A stretch of 8,414 nt of DNA from an uncultured Porphyromonadaceae bacterium (GTDB lineage Bacteria > Bacteroidota > Bacteroidia > Bacteroidales > Muribaculaceae). The position numbers and the translations under genes are program-made. Under the pieces are notes generated by a model. It was not told where the DNA came from, searched no databases, and was given only the letters and a program-made list of their open reading frames with translations. Positions 1-5,445 of the stretch are shown here, piece by piece (the first letter of the stretch is position 1; each line of letters opens with the position of its first letter). Location of the stretch: contig CAMWQY010000105.1 in the NCBI GenBank assembly GCA_947176355.1, positions 1 to 8,414 on the forward strand. Reading direction: 5' to 3'.

Positions 1-5
1 ATCAT
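1..5 (-). CDS. Possible first codon of a HigA-like antitoxin (cut by window edge)
   Basis: On the minus strand an ATG (positions 5-3) follows the stop codon of the HigB-like gene after one base. In higBA modules the toxin gene usually precedes the antitoxin gene with very tight spacing, so this is where a HigA antitoxin would start. Only five bases are visible, so the assignment rests on position alone. Confidence 0.3.
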
Positions 6-6
6 A

Positions 7-324
7 TTAACTGTAATGGTTTGAAAGTTCTACTATGCTGCAGATTGTCAGAATTTGATCTTCTGCATTTTCTGATATTCTAAATTCAATTCTATATTGG
101 TCATTTGCTCTTATAGAAAACAAGCCAAGTTTGTCGCCTTTTAAGGCTTCAAAATTAAGTGAATTGATTCTAAAAAGATCCTCTTTTCGTGATGTCCATT
201 TTAGATAGTCAATACCCCTTTTGTAGCGTTTTATAACATCAGGACGAAATCGATGTTTCTTATCGCTGCAATTCCCTTTTGTATAAAGGTCTCTAAGGTA
301 TTCTTTTTCAAATTCAACAATCAT
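7..324 (-). CDS. higB: HigB-like toxin (RelE/ParE superfamily mRNA interferase)
   Basis: A 105-residue protein of the HigB group. These toxins bind the ribosome and cut mRNA unless neutralised by the HigA antitoxin. The C-terminal half carries the family signature: residues 70-81 read SIRANDQYRIEF, matching the usual 'G-x-W-S-I-R-x-N-D-Q-W-R-I-x-F' strand. The N-terminal half is basic, with many K and R between residues 11 and 46, as expected for an RNA-binding helical region. The length is slightly above the usual 90-100 residues. The start ATG lies about 11 bases after a predicted transcription start. The partner antitoxin would lie beyond the window edge, one base after the stop. It sits on the chromosomal side of the tRNA and faces away from it, so it is probably not part of the conjugative element. 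Toxin activity is inferred from family membership. Confidence 0.8.
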   Translation of the reverse strand: MIVEFEKEYLRDLYTKGNCSDKKHRFRPDVIKRYKRGIDYLKWTSRKEDLFRINSLNFEALKGDKLGLFSIRANDQYRIEFRISENAEDQILTICSIVELSNHYS

Positions 325-341
325 GACTTTAAATTATTATG

Positions 342-381
342 CAAAGATATAAAATATTCTTTAAATTCACAAAACTGTGAA
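342..381 (-). promoter_or_regulatory. higB promoter with an overlapping inverted repeat (possible operator)
   Basis: On the minus strand a -7 box TATCTTTG (349-342) lies 20 bp from a -33 TTTG (373-370), a good fit to the Bacteroides sigma consensus. An inverted repeat, TTCAC (366-370) and GTGAA (377-381) around a 6-bp centre, covers the -33 box. HigA antitoxins commonly repress their own operon through such palindromes, so this is a plausible operator. Promoter elements are seen directly; repression is inferred. Confidence 0.55.
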
Positions 382-427
382 GAATTTTTTCATATATAGA
401 AAATTTGAATAAAAACATTGGAAAAAA

Positions 428-459
428 TTTGGGTAGTTCGGAAAAAAGCATTAAATTTG
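428..459 (+). promoter_or_regulatory. tRNA-Leu promoter
   Basis: A -33 TTTG (428-431), 20 bp, and -7 TAAATTTG (452-459) match the Bacteroides promoter consensus exactly. The box ends 10 bases before the first base of the tRNA, which fits a start a few bases upstream of the mature 5' end. Confidence 0.65.
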
Positions 460-469
460 CACTCACAAA

Positions 470-550
470 GCCCAGGTGGCGGAATGGTAGACGCGCTCGT
501 TTCAGGTGCGAGTGCTGCGAGGCGTGCAGGTTCGAGTCCTGTTCTGGGCA
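470..550 (+). tRNA. tRNA-Leu(CAG)
   Basis: The cloverleaf can be folded by eye. The acceptor stem is 470-476 with 543-549, discriminator A at 550. The D arm has GCG/CGC closing a GGTA-containing loop. The anticodon stem is 496-500 with 508-512, and the loop places CAG at 503-505, reading CUG leucine codons. A long variable arm (about 513-525) marks it as a class II tRNA, as expected for leucine. The T arm is 526-530 with 538-542 around TTCGAGT. CCA is not encoded. The repeats just downstream suggest that its 3' end is the integration site of the conjugative element; tRNA-Leu genes are known targets for Bacteroides mobile elements such as NBU1, although the 3' sequence here differs from what I recall for the NBU1 site. 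Confidence 0.95.
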
Positions 551-556
551 CATATT

Positions 557-599
557 AATCCCGTAACTCATTGATTTTCAATGGTTGCGGGATTTCTCT
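557..599 (+). terminator. Hairpin after the tRNA, probable terminator
   Basis: AATCCCG (557-563) pairs with CGGGATT (588-594). The stem continues through TAAC/GTTG and CATTG (569-573)/CAATG (579-583) around an ATTTT loop, with one bulged T. A pyrimidine-rich stretch (TTTCTCTTT) follows. The long stem right after the tRNA fits transcription termination; the T run is not perfect. It may also be part of the attachment region. Confidence 0.55.
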
Positions 600-605
600 T
601 TGAAT

Positions 606-678
606 TTTTGTCCTCCTTTTGTCCTCCTATTCAAATTTTACGGAATTTTTGTCCTCTGAAATCGGTCCGCAAAGAGGA
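606..678. repeat. Tandem TTTTGTCCTCY repeats, likely att arm sites at the element end
   Basis: TTTTGTCCTCC occurs twice with no gap (606-616 and 617-627), and TTTTGTCCTCT recurs at 647-657. An inverted partner AGAGGA at 673-678 mirrors the TCCTCT at 652-657. Short direct and inverted repeats just inside a tRNA 3' end are typical arm-type binding sites of a tyrosine integrase. This is the best candidate for the boundary between chromosome and conjugative element. The other end and the integrase gene are not in the window, so the role is inferred from position and repeat structure. Confidence 0.45.
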
Positions 679-856
679 TTTTCAATCGACGAACAGCTCT
701 TTTGTGGAGTCCTTAAAGTTAAAGAGTGTTAAATTTTATCCGTAAAACTTCCATTGCGCTTCATCATCTTCCGTGTCTTTTTACCCTCTGAATATATGGG
801 TTCAAGTCTGAACATTCACGACTATCTGGCAGAACCTTTTACCTTATCGGTAACTT

Positions 857-888
857 TGGCGTTTGGCTTGGCGTTTAGTATGGCGTTT
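857..888. repeat. Three TGGCGTTT copies with exact 12-bp period
   Basis: TGGCGTTT is found at 857-864, 869-876 and 881-888, each separated by 4 variable bases. The exact multiple of three gives a repeating four-residue unit in any reading frame, but no long frame contains it. It may be a protein-binding array or a trace of a repeat-containing coding region. Confidence 0.6.
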
Positions 889-996
889 GCATTAGCTTCC
901 ACCTTACGGCATATATTCCCGTTTACTATCCTGACAAGATAGCGGTTTCATTATACGTTTCATCAACCCTTATGAATGGCATCGTCATACCCGAGA

Positions 997-1018
997 TCCC
1001 TAATGTCAACGTTAGGGA
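997..1018. other. Hairpin with a competing partner
   Basis: TCCCTAA (997-1003) is complementary to TTAGGGA (1012-1018). AGGGA (1014-1018) could instead pair with TCCCT (1025-1029), so the two stems are mutually exclusive. No T run follows on either strand, so it is not a standard terminator. Confidence 0.4.
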
Positions 1019-1074
1019 ACAGACTCCCTTTCCCCTTTCGTTTCGGCATACGCTAACACGGTCTATTTAATTAA

Positions 1075-1251
1075 CTATCCCATCGCCAGCCTTACAGTCC
1101 TGAAGAGATACTTCAATGTCTTCCACAAGAGACGCAATATCCAACCGACCATTCTTAACGTGAGCCTGATGATAACCTTGACCAAGCATAAGACTAACCC
1201 GATTATTAAAGCTACCGGGAGCATGTATATAAGAAGCAACAGATAAAACAT
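1075..1251 (-). CDS. Possible small membrane protein with a cationic amphipathic helix
   Basis: A 58-codon frame starting at ATG (1251-1249) and ending in TAG. Residues 2-24 are a continuous hydrophobic segment (MFYLLLLIYMLP...), long enough to span a membrane. Residues 25-54 then place K or R at 25, 29, 33, 40, 44, 47, 51 and 54 with L, I, V, W and F between them. That spacing puts the charges on one face of a helix. A promoter-like site (CTTG, 20 bp, TATCTTTA) lies upstream on the same strand, with a leader of roughly 55 bases. Small type I toxins and membrane regulators share this general build, but I recognise no family. A second frame on the same strand (40 codons from ATG at 1189, stop at 1067) has a soluble, charged composition and could be the real one, or a frameshifted gene remnant. 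Confidence 0.3.
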   Translation of the reverse strand: MFYLLLLIYMLPVALIIGLVLCLVKVIIRLTLRMVGWILRLLWKTLKYLFRTVRLAMG

Positions 1252-1313
1252 ACCTTCAAGATTAATACGATTACTATTAGCTGACAGGCTCTAACACACA
1301 GGCTATCAGTAAG

Positions 1314-1345
1314 TAAAGATAATAAAAATTTCTGACATACGCAAG
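1314..1345 (-). promoter_or_regulatory. Promoter-like site facing the small minus-strand frames
   Basis: On the minus strand CTTG (1345-1342) lies 20 bp from TATCTTTA (1321-1314). This is one mismatch in each box from the TTTG-N20-TAnnTTTG pattern of the tRNA and higB promoters. Its position would start a transcript around 1307, reading through the small frames at 1251-1067. Confidence 0.35.
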
Positions 1346-1379
1346 TTTTTCTCCCTAAAAGTCAGTGGTTTAATGCTAA

Positions 1380-1830
1380 TTTTTCAAGTTGTTAAAATTG
1401 GCAAATAACATATTATGTCATTATACTTTTAACGCATAATGATTAGACGATAATTTACATTTATATAGTTGTACCATTAGTATATTCCTACTCTATTAGT
1501 TTGTTCAATTACACCAAATTGATAATACCATATTAGTCTATTTGAATAAAACGAAAAGAATATAATGAGGTATTACTCAAAGATATTATTGTGATAAATA
1601 CCTAATATCTAAATAGTCGATTAACGTAATTACGTATTATACTAATATTACAATCTCGATACTACCTATTATCTAAATTGTCAAATATGCTATTAATAGA
1701 ATTGAGCATTCACATCTTTGGATATTGGTATATTTGAGTATTGATACATTTGCATAATTGGCATAAGCTATATTGACAGATTAAAGAATTGTGTCCAAAT
1801 GTAAATGTAGTATTATGCTAAACAAGTAAT
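1380..1830. other. AT-rich intergenic region upstream of oriT
   Basis: About 450 bases without a gene and with very low G+C (14 and 15 of 60 in two sampled lines, 1561-1620 and 1441-1500). It holds recurring short words: ATTAGT at 1476, 1495 and 1532, a perfect 12-bp palindrome ACGTAATTACGT at 1624-1635, ACATATTATGTCATT at 1408-1422, and the -7-like boxes near 1729 and 1745. It probably contains the mob promoter and binding sites for the relaxosome or regulators. The easily melted DNA beside a hairpin-rich region fits an origin of transfer. Confidence 0.5.
1729..1800 (+). promoter_or_regulatory. Candidate mob promoter region, shared with the traA leader
   Basis: TATATTTG (1729-1736) and TACATTTG (1745-1752) both match the Bacteroides -7 box, but neither has a TTTG 20 bp upstream. 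The block ATACATTTGCATAAT (1744-1758), then TATATTGACA (1769-1778), then AATTGTGTCCAAAT (1787-1800) recurs in the same order upstream of traA. The missing -33 suggests either a weak or activator-dependent promoter. A transcript from here would carry the hairpin region as its leader. Confidence 0.4.
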
Positions 1831-1856
1831 TTCGGTTCATCAATGTTCCCGGGTGA

Positions 1857-2003
1857 CAAGTACTGCCTTGCAGAATTTGTGTAGCAAGTTGTGCCTTACG
1901 CCGTACAAAACTCCGTTTTGACTGCTTAAGGCGACTTGCCGACCGCTTCGCGTCGGGACAACTGCGTTGCGTTTCGCCGGGGCGAAATTGACCCGTTGGG
2001 TCA
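1857..2003. other. oriT: Probable origin of transfer (oriT) with five abutting hairpins
   Basis: This stretch lies directly upstream of the mobA-relaxase pair. Direct repeat: CAAGTACTGCCTTGC (1857-1871) and CAAGTTGTGCCTTAC (1885-1899), 12 of 15 identical, with a third inverted copy at 1927-1938. Hairpins follow one another: (1) GCAAGT 1884-1889/ACTTGC 1934-1939 with inner GCCTTA/TAAGGC and CAAAAC/GTTTTG; (2) CCGAC 1939-1943/GTCGG 1952-1956; (3) CAAC 1959-1962/GTTG 1966-1969; (4) TTTCGCC 1972-1978/GGCGAAA 1981-1987; (5) TGACCC 1989-1994/GGGTCA 1998-2003. Large imperfect inverted repeats plus direct repeats beside relaxase genes are the normal oriT plan. I cannot place the nick site. The hairpins nearest mobA could also attenuate its transcript. 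Confidence 0.6.
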
Positions 2004-2029
2004 TTTATGTTTTTACAAATTTATCAAAT

Positions 2030-2416
2030 ATGAAAAGAAGAACCGAAAGAATAGAACTGCGTCTGACTCCGGAAGAAGCACAGTTCATACGTGAGAAATC
2101 AGCCTCTTGCCAGAGTATCAGCCAATATATCCGCATGGCTGTCAGAGAGTATTCCGATATAGACGCAAGGAAGAAACTCGATATGATCAAGGATCTGACC
2201 GAGCTTTGTGTAAAATTCCGGGACGGTCTTGCCTGGGCTGGCGGAAATCTAAATCAGGCTATGAAACATGCCAATGAACTCGCTAAAGTTGATTTGCTCA
2301 CCAAAGACTATATGATGAATACTGTTCTCCCTGCTGTGGCCTCTACAGAAAAGATTGTAAGGGACGTAAGGCTGCAACTTATTGACCTCGCCAAAAAAGC
2401 CGCAAAGTTATCGTAA
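2030..2416 (+). CDS. mobA: MobA-like relaxosome accessory protein (ribbon-helix-helix, MobC family)
   Basis: A 128-residue protein. Residues 1-40 fit a ribbon-helix-helix domain: a basic start, the strand ERIELRL, then helices containing TPEEAQFIREKS and SISQYIRMAVREY. The middle carries GGNLNQAMKHANELA, close to the G-N-N-L-N-Q motif of bacterial mobilization accessory proteins (MobC/MobA families). Such proteins bind oriT as dimers and help the relaxase to melt and nick DNA, and often repress their own promoter. I chose the ATG at 2030 because the frame can be extended only through a TTG (1967) inside the hairpin region. The start lies 27 bases after the last hairpin. The gene is followed by a 177-bp spacer rich in GTAAAT palindromes and then the relaxase. 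By position it matches the accessory mob gene of Bacteroides conjugative elements; the symbol is by analogy. Confidence 0.75.
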   Translation: MKRRTERIELRLTPEEAQFIREKSASCQSISQYIRMAVREYSDIDARKKLDMIKDLTELCVKFRDGLAWAGGNLNQAMKHANELAKVDLLTKDYMMNTVLPAVASTEKIVRDVRLQLIDLAKKAAKLS

Positions 2417-2555
2417 ATACATATTACGTCATTTACATATTGGGTAAATTACACATATCTGTTTTTATAAAATATCTGATTAGGGTCTTACGAAATTTTA
2501 CAATCATAGTAATTACTAAAAGGGTAAATACTCCATTTACCTATTCACTATTTAC
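2413..2555. repeat. GTAAAT/ATTTAC array between mobA and the relaxase gene
   Basis: GTAAAT or its complement ATTTAC occurs six times: 2413, 2431, 2444, 2524, 2535 and 2550. Four of them form two palindromes: ATTTAC 2431-2436/GTAAAT 2444-2449, and GGTAAAT 2523-2529/ATTTACC 2535-2541. This is more than expected in about 140 AT-rich bases. Paired half-sites next to a ribbon-helix-helix gene suggest operator sites, possibly for MobA itself. Confidence 0.45.
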
Positions 2556-2571
2556 TTAATTATCCTTTTAT

Positions 2572-2596
2572 CATATTTGCATAATTACATATTATG
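2572..2596 (+). promoter_or_regulatory. Candidate relaxase promoter element
   Basis: CATATTTGCATAAT (2572-2585) shares TTTGCATAAT with the elements at 1744 and 4201 and with the minus-strand higB promoter. It is one base from the -7 consensus and has no TTTG 20 bp upstream. The box ends only 14 bases before the relaxase ATG, so a transcript from it would have almost no leader. The following ACATATTATG also occurs at 1408 and, with one change, at 2419. Confidence 0.3.
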
Positions 2597-4156
2597 ATAG
2601 CGACTATTTTACCAACAAGCGCAAATTTCCATGCTGTAATGTATAATGAAAGGAAAGTGGCGAAAGGGGTTGCACGACTGGTAGAGATTAAAAATTTCAA
2701 AGGTGTAGGCGTGTTGGAAGATGCTACTCCGGCAGAACTCGTCGCTTATCTTCAGGAATACTCTTCAGTCAACAGAAAGATTCAGAAAGCCCAGTTTCAT
2801 CTTGCAGTGTCATGTAAGGGTCATGAAATGACAGAAGAAGAATTACTGGAGTTTACCCATGCCTATCTGAAAGAGATGGGATATGGGGAAGAGGGTCAGC
2901 CATTGCTTGTATATTCACACTATGATACAGATAACACACACCTTCACATTGTAACTTCCAGAGTCGGACCCAACGGCAAGAAAATTAATGACCACAACGA
3001 GCGGCGACGTTCTCAGGAGGTAATAAACCGGATTCTTGGTAATGACGCGAAGAAGAAAGCCGAAAGAGACTTTGAGACAGCGAAGCAATATACGTTCAAT
3101 TCTTTTGCCCAGTTCAAAGCAATAATGTCCACTATGGGGTATCAGGCTTACGAGAAGAATGACACCGTATATATTAAACGAGGGGGAAAGGTTCTGACGA
3201 CAATGCCCTATGCTGATTTTAATGATCTATACAAGTATGGTAAGACCGATACGGCACGTGCCATGCAGCTTCGCTCAATCCTTATGAAGTATCGTGACAC
3301 CTGCGCCAATAAAGAGGAACTGAAAAAGGAGATGAAAGCAAAGTTTGGGGTTGATATTGTATTCTTCGGAAAAAAGGACAAGCCGTATGGGTACATTTTG
3401 GTGGACCACAGTACCAAGGCTGTGTTCCATGGAGCGAGAGTCCTTGCCGTAGATAATCTGCTTGACTTTGCGACACCAGAGGAACGGTTCAGCCGTATTG
3501 AAAACTTTATCGACAGCCTTCTGCATCAGAATCCTAAAATCACCCAATCGGAGATTTACAAAAAGCTCCGCCCATATCACGCATATATAAAGAAAGGAAT
3601 TGTGTATTTCAGCGGGCACTCATCTCCCCTTAAACAATATATGGCCGATACTATTGACAGGAACAATCGTATAAACTGGGTTGAAAGCTTCAAGCCACAG
3701 ACGCAGGCGGAACTTGATTATCTGTGCAGAATAGGGAAAGTCAGCCGTAAGGATCTCGTCGATGTTTCCGCTCCGAAACAACAGCAATGGCAGGATGCCG
3801 TCCGGGATATTAGGACTATCTTCAATGACCCTGACACTGTATATGTGCGACCGGCTATCAGGGCTGCCGGGTATAAAGTGATTAAGGATGGTGACAATTA
3901 TTTTGCCGTTGATTTTTCAAGGAACATCATCATTGACCTTACAGAGCAAGGATTCAACGTAAGCAGACTTGAATGGCAAAAGAAACCCAGACAACAGGCT
4001 AAAAAGCAGCAACCGCAGAAACAGAACAAACCTGTCATGGGGCACCTGAATAAATTTAGGGATCTCGGAGTCGGCAGAGGTGATAACCGTGAATGGGAGG
4101 TTGGATATAAAGGAAAGTATAATGAAATCGATGATGAAAACTCTCTGAAAAGGTAA
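2594..4156 (+). CDS. mobB: MOBP-type relaxase (mobilization nuclease)
   Basis: A 520-residue relaxase that would nick one strand at oriT, stay covalently bound and lead it through the secretion channel. The N-terminal domain (about 1-150) has the relaxase order: SANFHAVMYNERKV near residues 9-22, in which Y17 is the best candidate nucleophile (motif I), and the metal-binding motif III HYDTDNTHLHIV at 109-120, with H109, H116 and H118 as the likely ligand histidines. It fits the Relaxase/Mobilization nuclease family (PF03432). Residues 150-480 have no motif I can name. The C-terminus is rich in K and Q (about 460-480), likely a flexible DNA-binding tail. The ATG at 2594 places motif I at the usual distance from the N-terminus. 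It follows mobA and precedes traA in the same direction. The symbol follows the CTnDOT convention; a coupling protein (mobC) is not adjacent here. Confidence 0.85.
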   Translation: MIATILPTSANFHAVMYNERKVAKGVARLVEIKNFKGVGVLEDATPAELVAYLQEYSSVNRKIQKAQFHLAVSCKGHEMTEEELLEFTHAYLKEMGYGEEGQPLLVYSHYDTDNTHLHIVTSRVGPNGKKINDHNERRRSQEVINRILGNDAKKKAERDFETAKQYTFNSFAQFKAIMSTMGYQAYEKNDTVYIKRGGKVLTTMPYADFNDLYKYGKTDTARAMQLRSILMKYRDTCANKEELKKEMKAKFGVDIVFFGKKDKPYGYILVDHSTKAVFHGARVLAVDNLLDFATPEERFSRIENFIDSLLHQNPKITQSEIYKKLRPYHAYIKKGIVYFSGHSSPLKQYMADTIDRNNRINWVESFKPQTQAELDYLCRIGKVSRKDLVDVSAPKQQQWQDAVRDIRTIFNDPDTVYVRPAIRAAGYKVIKDGDNYFAVDFSRNIIIDLTEQGFNVSRLEWQKKPRQQAKKQQPQKQNKPVMGHLNKFRDLGVGRGDNREWEVGYKGKYNEIDDENSLKR

Positions 4157-4200
4157 CTTCGGAACTTTCTCACTTCGCCATTTTTGCCGAATGATAATTC

Positions 4201-4270
4201 ATACATTTGCATAATACGCCATTTGGTAATTTTGTAATTATATATTTGACAAATTGTGTCTAAATCGCCC
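4201..4270 (+). promoter_or_regulatory. traA leader with -7-like boxes and a copy of the traE iteron motif
   Basis: TACATTTG (4202-4209) and TATATTTG (4241-4248) match the Bacteroides -7 box; each has a TTTG only 15 bp upstream (4183 and 4222), shorter than the 20 bp seen at the tRNA and higB promoters. The order ATACATTTGCATAAT, TATATTTGACA (4241-4251), AATTGTGTCTAAAT (4252-4265) repeats that of 1744-1800. CTAAATCGCCC (4260-4270) matches the repeated motif upstream of traE. The layout suggests shared regulation of mob and tra transcription units. Confidence 0.4.
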
Positions 4271-4301
4271 ATTTTCAGATGATGTCGAAATTAATTTTGT
4301 A

Positions 4302-5024
4302 ATGAAATTAAAACGAACGCATCACATGGACGATACCATCATCATCACTTTTGCCAATCAGAAAGGAGGCGTCGGGAAAACGACCCTCTGTGCTGTATTC
4401 GCCAATTATTTGGTGAAGAAGGGGTGCCCTGTGCTGATAGTGGACTGTGACGCACAACAGAGTATCAAGGAAAGGAGGAAGAATGACCTTCTCGTTTACG
4501 AGGGTCAAGATGTCAAACTTCCATATGATGTAGTGTCTTTCGATATAACCAAGACAGACCAGCTACTTGTTTTTATCGAGAATCTTAAACATTCACGTGG
4601 AATAGTGCTGATTGATTCTCCCGGCACACTTGATCTTCAGGGTCTTGTGATATTGCTGTGCTCTTCCGATTTCATTGTTTGCCCATTCCATTATGACAGA
4701 ACCACTGTTCCCTCCACAGTTGAGTTTATCGGAATGCTTGAGCGGATCAGGGCTGAGATGGGCAACCGAATGTCCGGGCAGCTTATCCTCATTCCAAACC
4801 GGCAAGATCCGCGTGTGGGTAAGAAGAACGAGCTTGCACTTTGGGAACAGACACGCGAAGCTTTCAGCAACTACGGCATAGTAACCCCCAAAATAGCGGT
4901 AAGAGCCGACATGGAACGTTTCAGCACTATTTCTGATCTTGACAATCAACTGGAAATAGTCTCTCCTGCCTTTGATATTATCTACAAAGCAATATTCGGA
5001 ACAATAGAACCACTAACAAACTGA
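4302..5024 (+). CDS. traA: TraA, ParA/MinD-family P-loop ATPase
   Basis: A 240-residue ParA-type ATPase, the usual first gene of the tra region in Bacteroides conjugative elements. From the chosen start, KGGVGKTT (21-28) is the deviant Walker A with the signature lysine K21, VLIVDCDAQQS (44-54) is the A' motif and IVLIDSPG (101-108) is Walker B. The size fits short ParA proteins without an N-terminal DNA-binding domain. Family members form ATP-dependent dimers on DNA and position cargo; the exact role in Bacteroides transfer is unclear, with partition or placement of the conjugation machinery likely. The start is uncertain: ATG 4302 gives an A/T-rich leader as preferred in Bacteroides, ATG 4326 gives MDDTIIITFANQ directly before the P-loop, and the TTG at 4254 lies in the promoter region. 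It ends one base before the next gene, so the two are co-transcribed. Confidence 0.8.
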   Translation: MKLKRTHHMDDTIIITFANQKGGVGKTTLCAVFANYLVKKGCPVLIVDCDAQQSIKERRKNDLLVYEGQDVKLPYDVVSFDITKTDQLLVFIENLKHSRGIVLIDSPGTLDLQGLVILLCSSDFIVCPFHYDRTTVPSTVEFIGMLERIRAEMGNRMSGQLILIPNRQDPRVGKKNELALWEQTREAFSNYGIVTPKIAVRADMERFSTISDLDNQLEIVSPAFDIIYKAIFGTIEPLTN

Positions 5025-5025
5025 C

Positions 5026-5445
5026 ATGCCTGACAATAAACCATTTCCGGAAATCAACGGTCTACTTTCCGGTTTAAGGACTTTCGATAATCCGTCAAGA
5101 CCATCACCTTCACCGACAGTCGTTCAGGAACAAACTACGGATGCGTTGTCGGATCAACCGGCGACATTTACCCCAGCGGAACCAATGGAGGCAACCACTC
5201 TGTGGGATGAGTTTATGAATAACCTCCGGGAGTACCCGCGCCGTTGCCGTAAGCCTGACCGCCTTGTATATCACATTGACAAAGATATTGCCGATTCAAT
5301 ATCGGAGTGCAATATCGAGAAACGTAGTAACTCGGATATAATTAATGCTATCCTTCGTACATTTCTCAGTCAAAACCTTGACCATTTCAACCAGTATCGA
5401 CAAGAAAGCAAAACCCTTTTCGATGCAAAAAGAACGCTGTCATGA
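5026..5445 (+). CDS. traB: TraB-like conjugal transfer protein (DUF3408 family)
   Basis: A 139-residue protein. Residues 1-60 are proline-, serine- and threonine-rich and probably disordered. The C-terminal part (about 78-135) has a strand followed by helices (YHIDKDIADSISECNIEKRS, then SDIINAILRTFLSQNLDHF), resembling the ribbon-helix-helix-like end of DUF3408 proteins found right after traA in Bacteroides conjugative transposons. The family has no established biochemical role; DNA binding together with the ParA partner is a reasonable inference, since ParA-like proteins often pair with a small DNA-binding protein. The ATG follows the traA stop by one base, and its own TGA overlaps the next ATG by four bases (ATGA), so translation is probably coupled. 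The DUF3408 match is by eye and moderately secure. Confidence 0.6.
   Translation: MPDNKPFPEINGLLSGLRTFDNPSRPSPSPTVVQEQTTDALSDQPATFTPAEPMEATTLWDEFMNNLREYPRRCRKPDRLVYHIDKDIADSISECNIEKRSNSDIINAILRTFLSQNLDHFNQYRQESKTLFDAKRTLS

Larger units (their letters stand above)
679..1074. other. Stretch without a confident gene
   Basis: All six frames are broken into short pieces. A 62-codon plus-strand frame with a TTG start (754-942) and a minus-strand 28-codon frame (815-729) have no recognisable features. The visible structure is an 8-bp motif TGGCGTTT repeated every 12 bp (857, 869, 881) and a hairpin at 997-1018 (TCCCTAA/TTAGGGA). It could hold a decayed gene or a non-coding RNA; neither can be shown. 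Confidence 0.5.

Noticed and set aside
329..571. 80-codon minus-strand frame across the tRNA
   Set aside because: It is the antisense of the tRNA-Leu gene and its promoter; peptides starting like MCPEQDSNLHAS are a common false translation of tRNA antisense.
606..657. CRISPR-like array
   Set aside because: The repeat unit is 11 bp, two copies have no spacer, and there are no cas genes; att arm sites fit better.
754..942. 62-codon plus-strand frame
   Set aside because: TTG start, no promoter or leader, no recognisable domain; the LAF-type repeat only reflects the 12-bp DNA repeat.
1967..2029. Longer mobA starting at TTG 1967
   Set aside because: The extension runs through the hairpins of the probable oriT; the ATG at 2030 gives a normal ribbon-helix-helix N-terminus.
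4254..4301. Longer traA starting at TTG 4254
   Set aside because: The TTG lies a few bases after a -7 box, within the conserved leader block; ATG 4302 or 4326 fits the family better.
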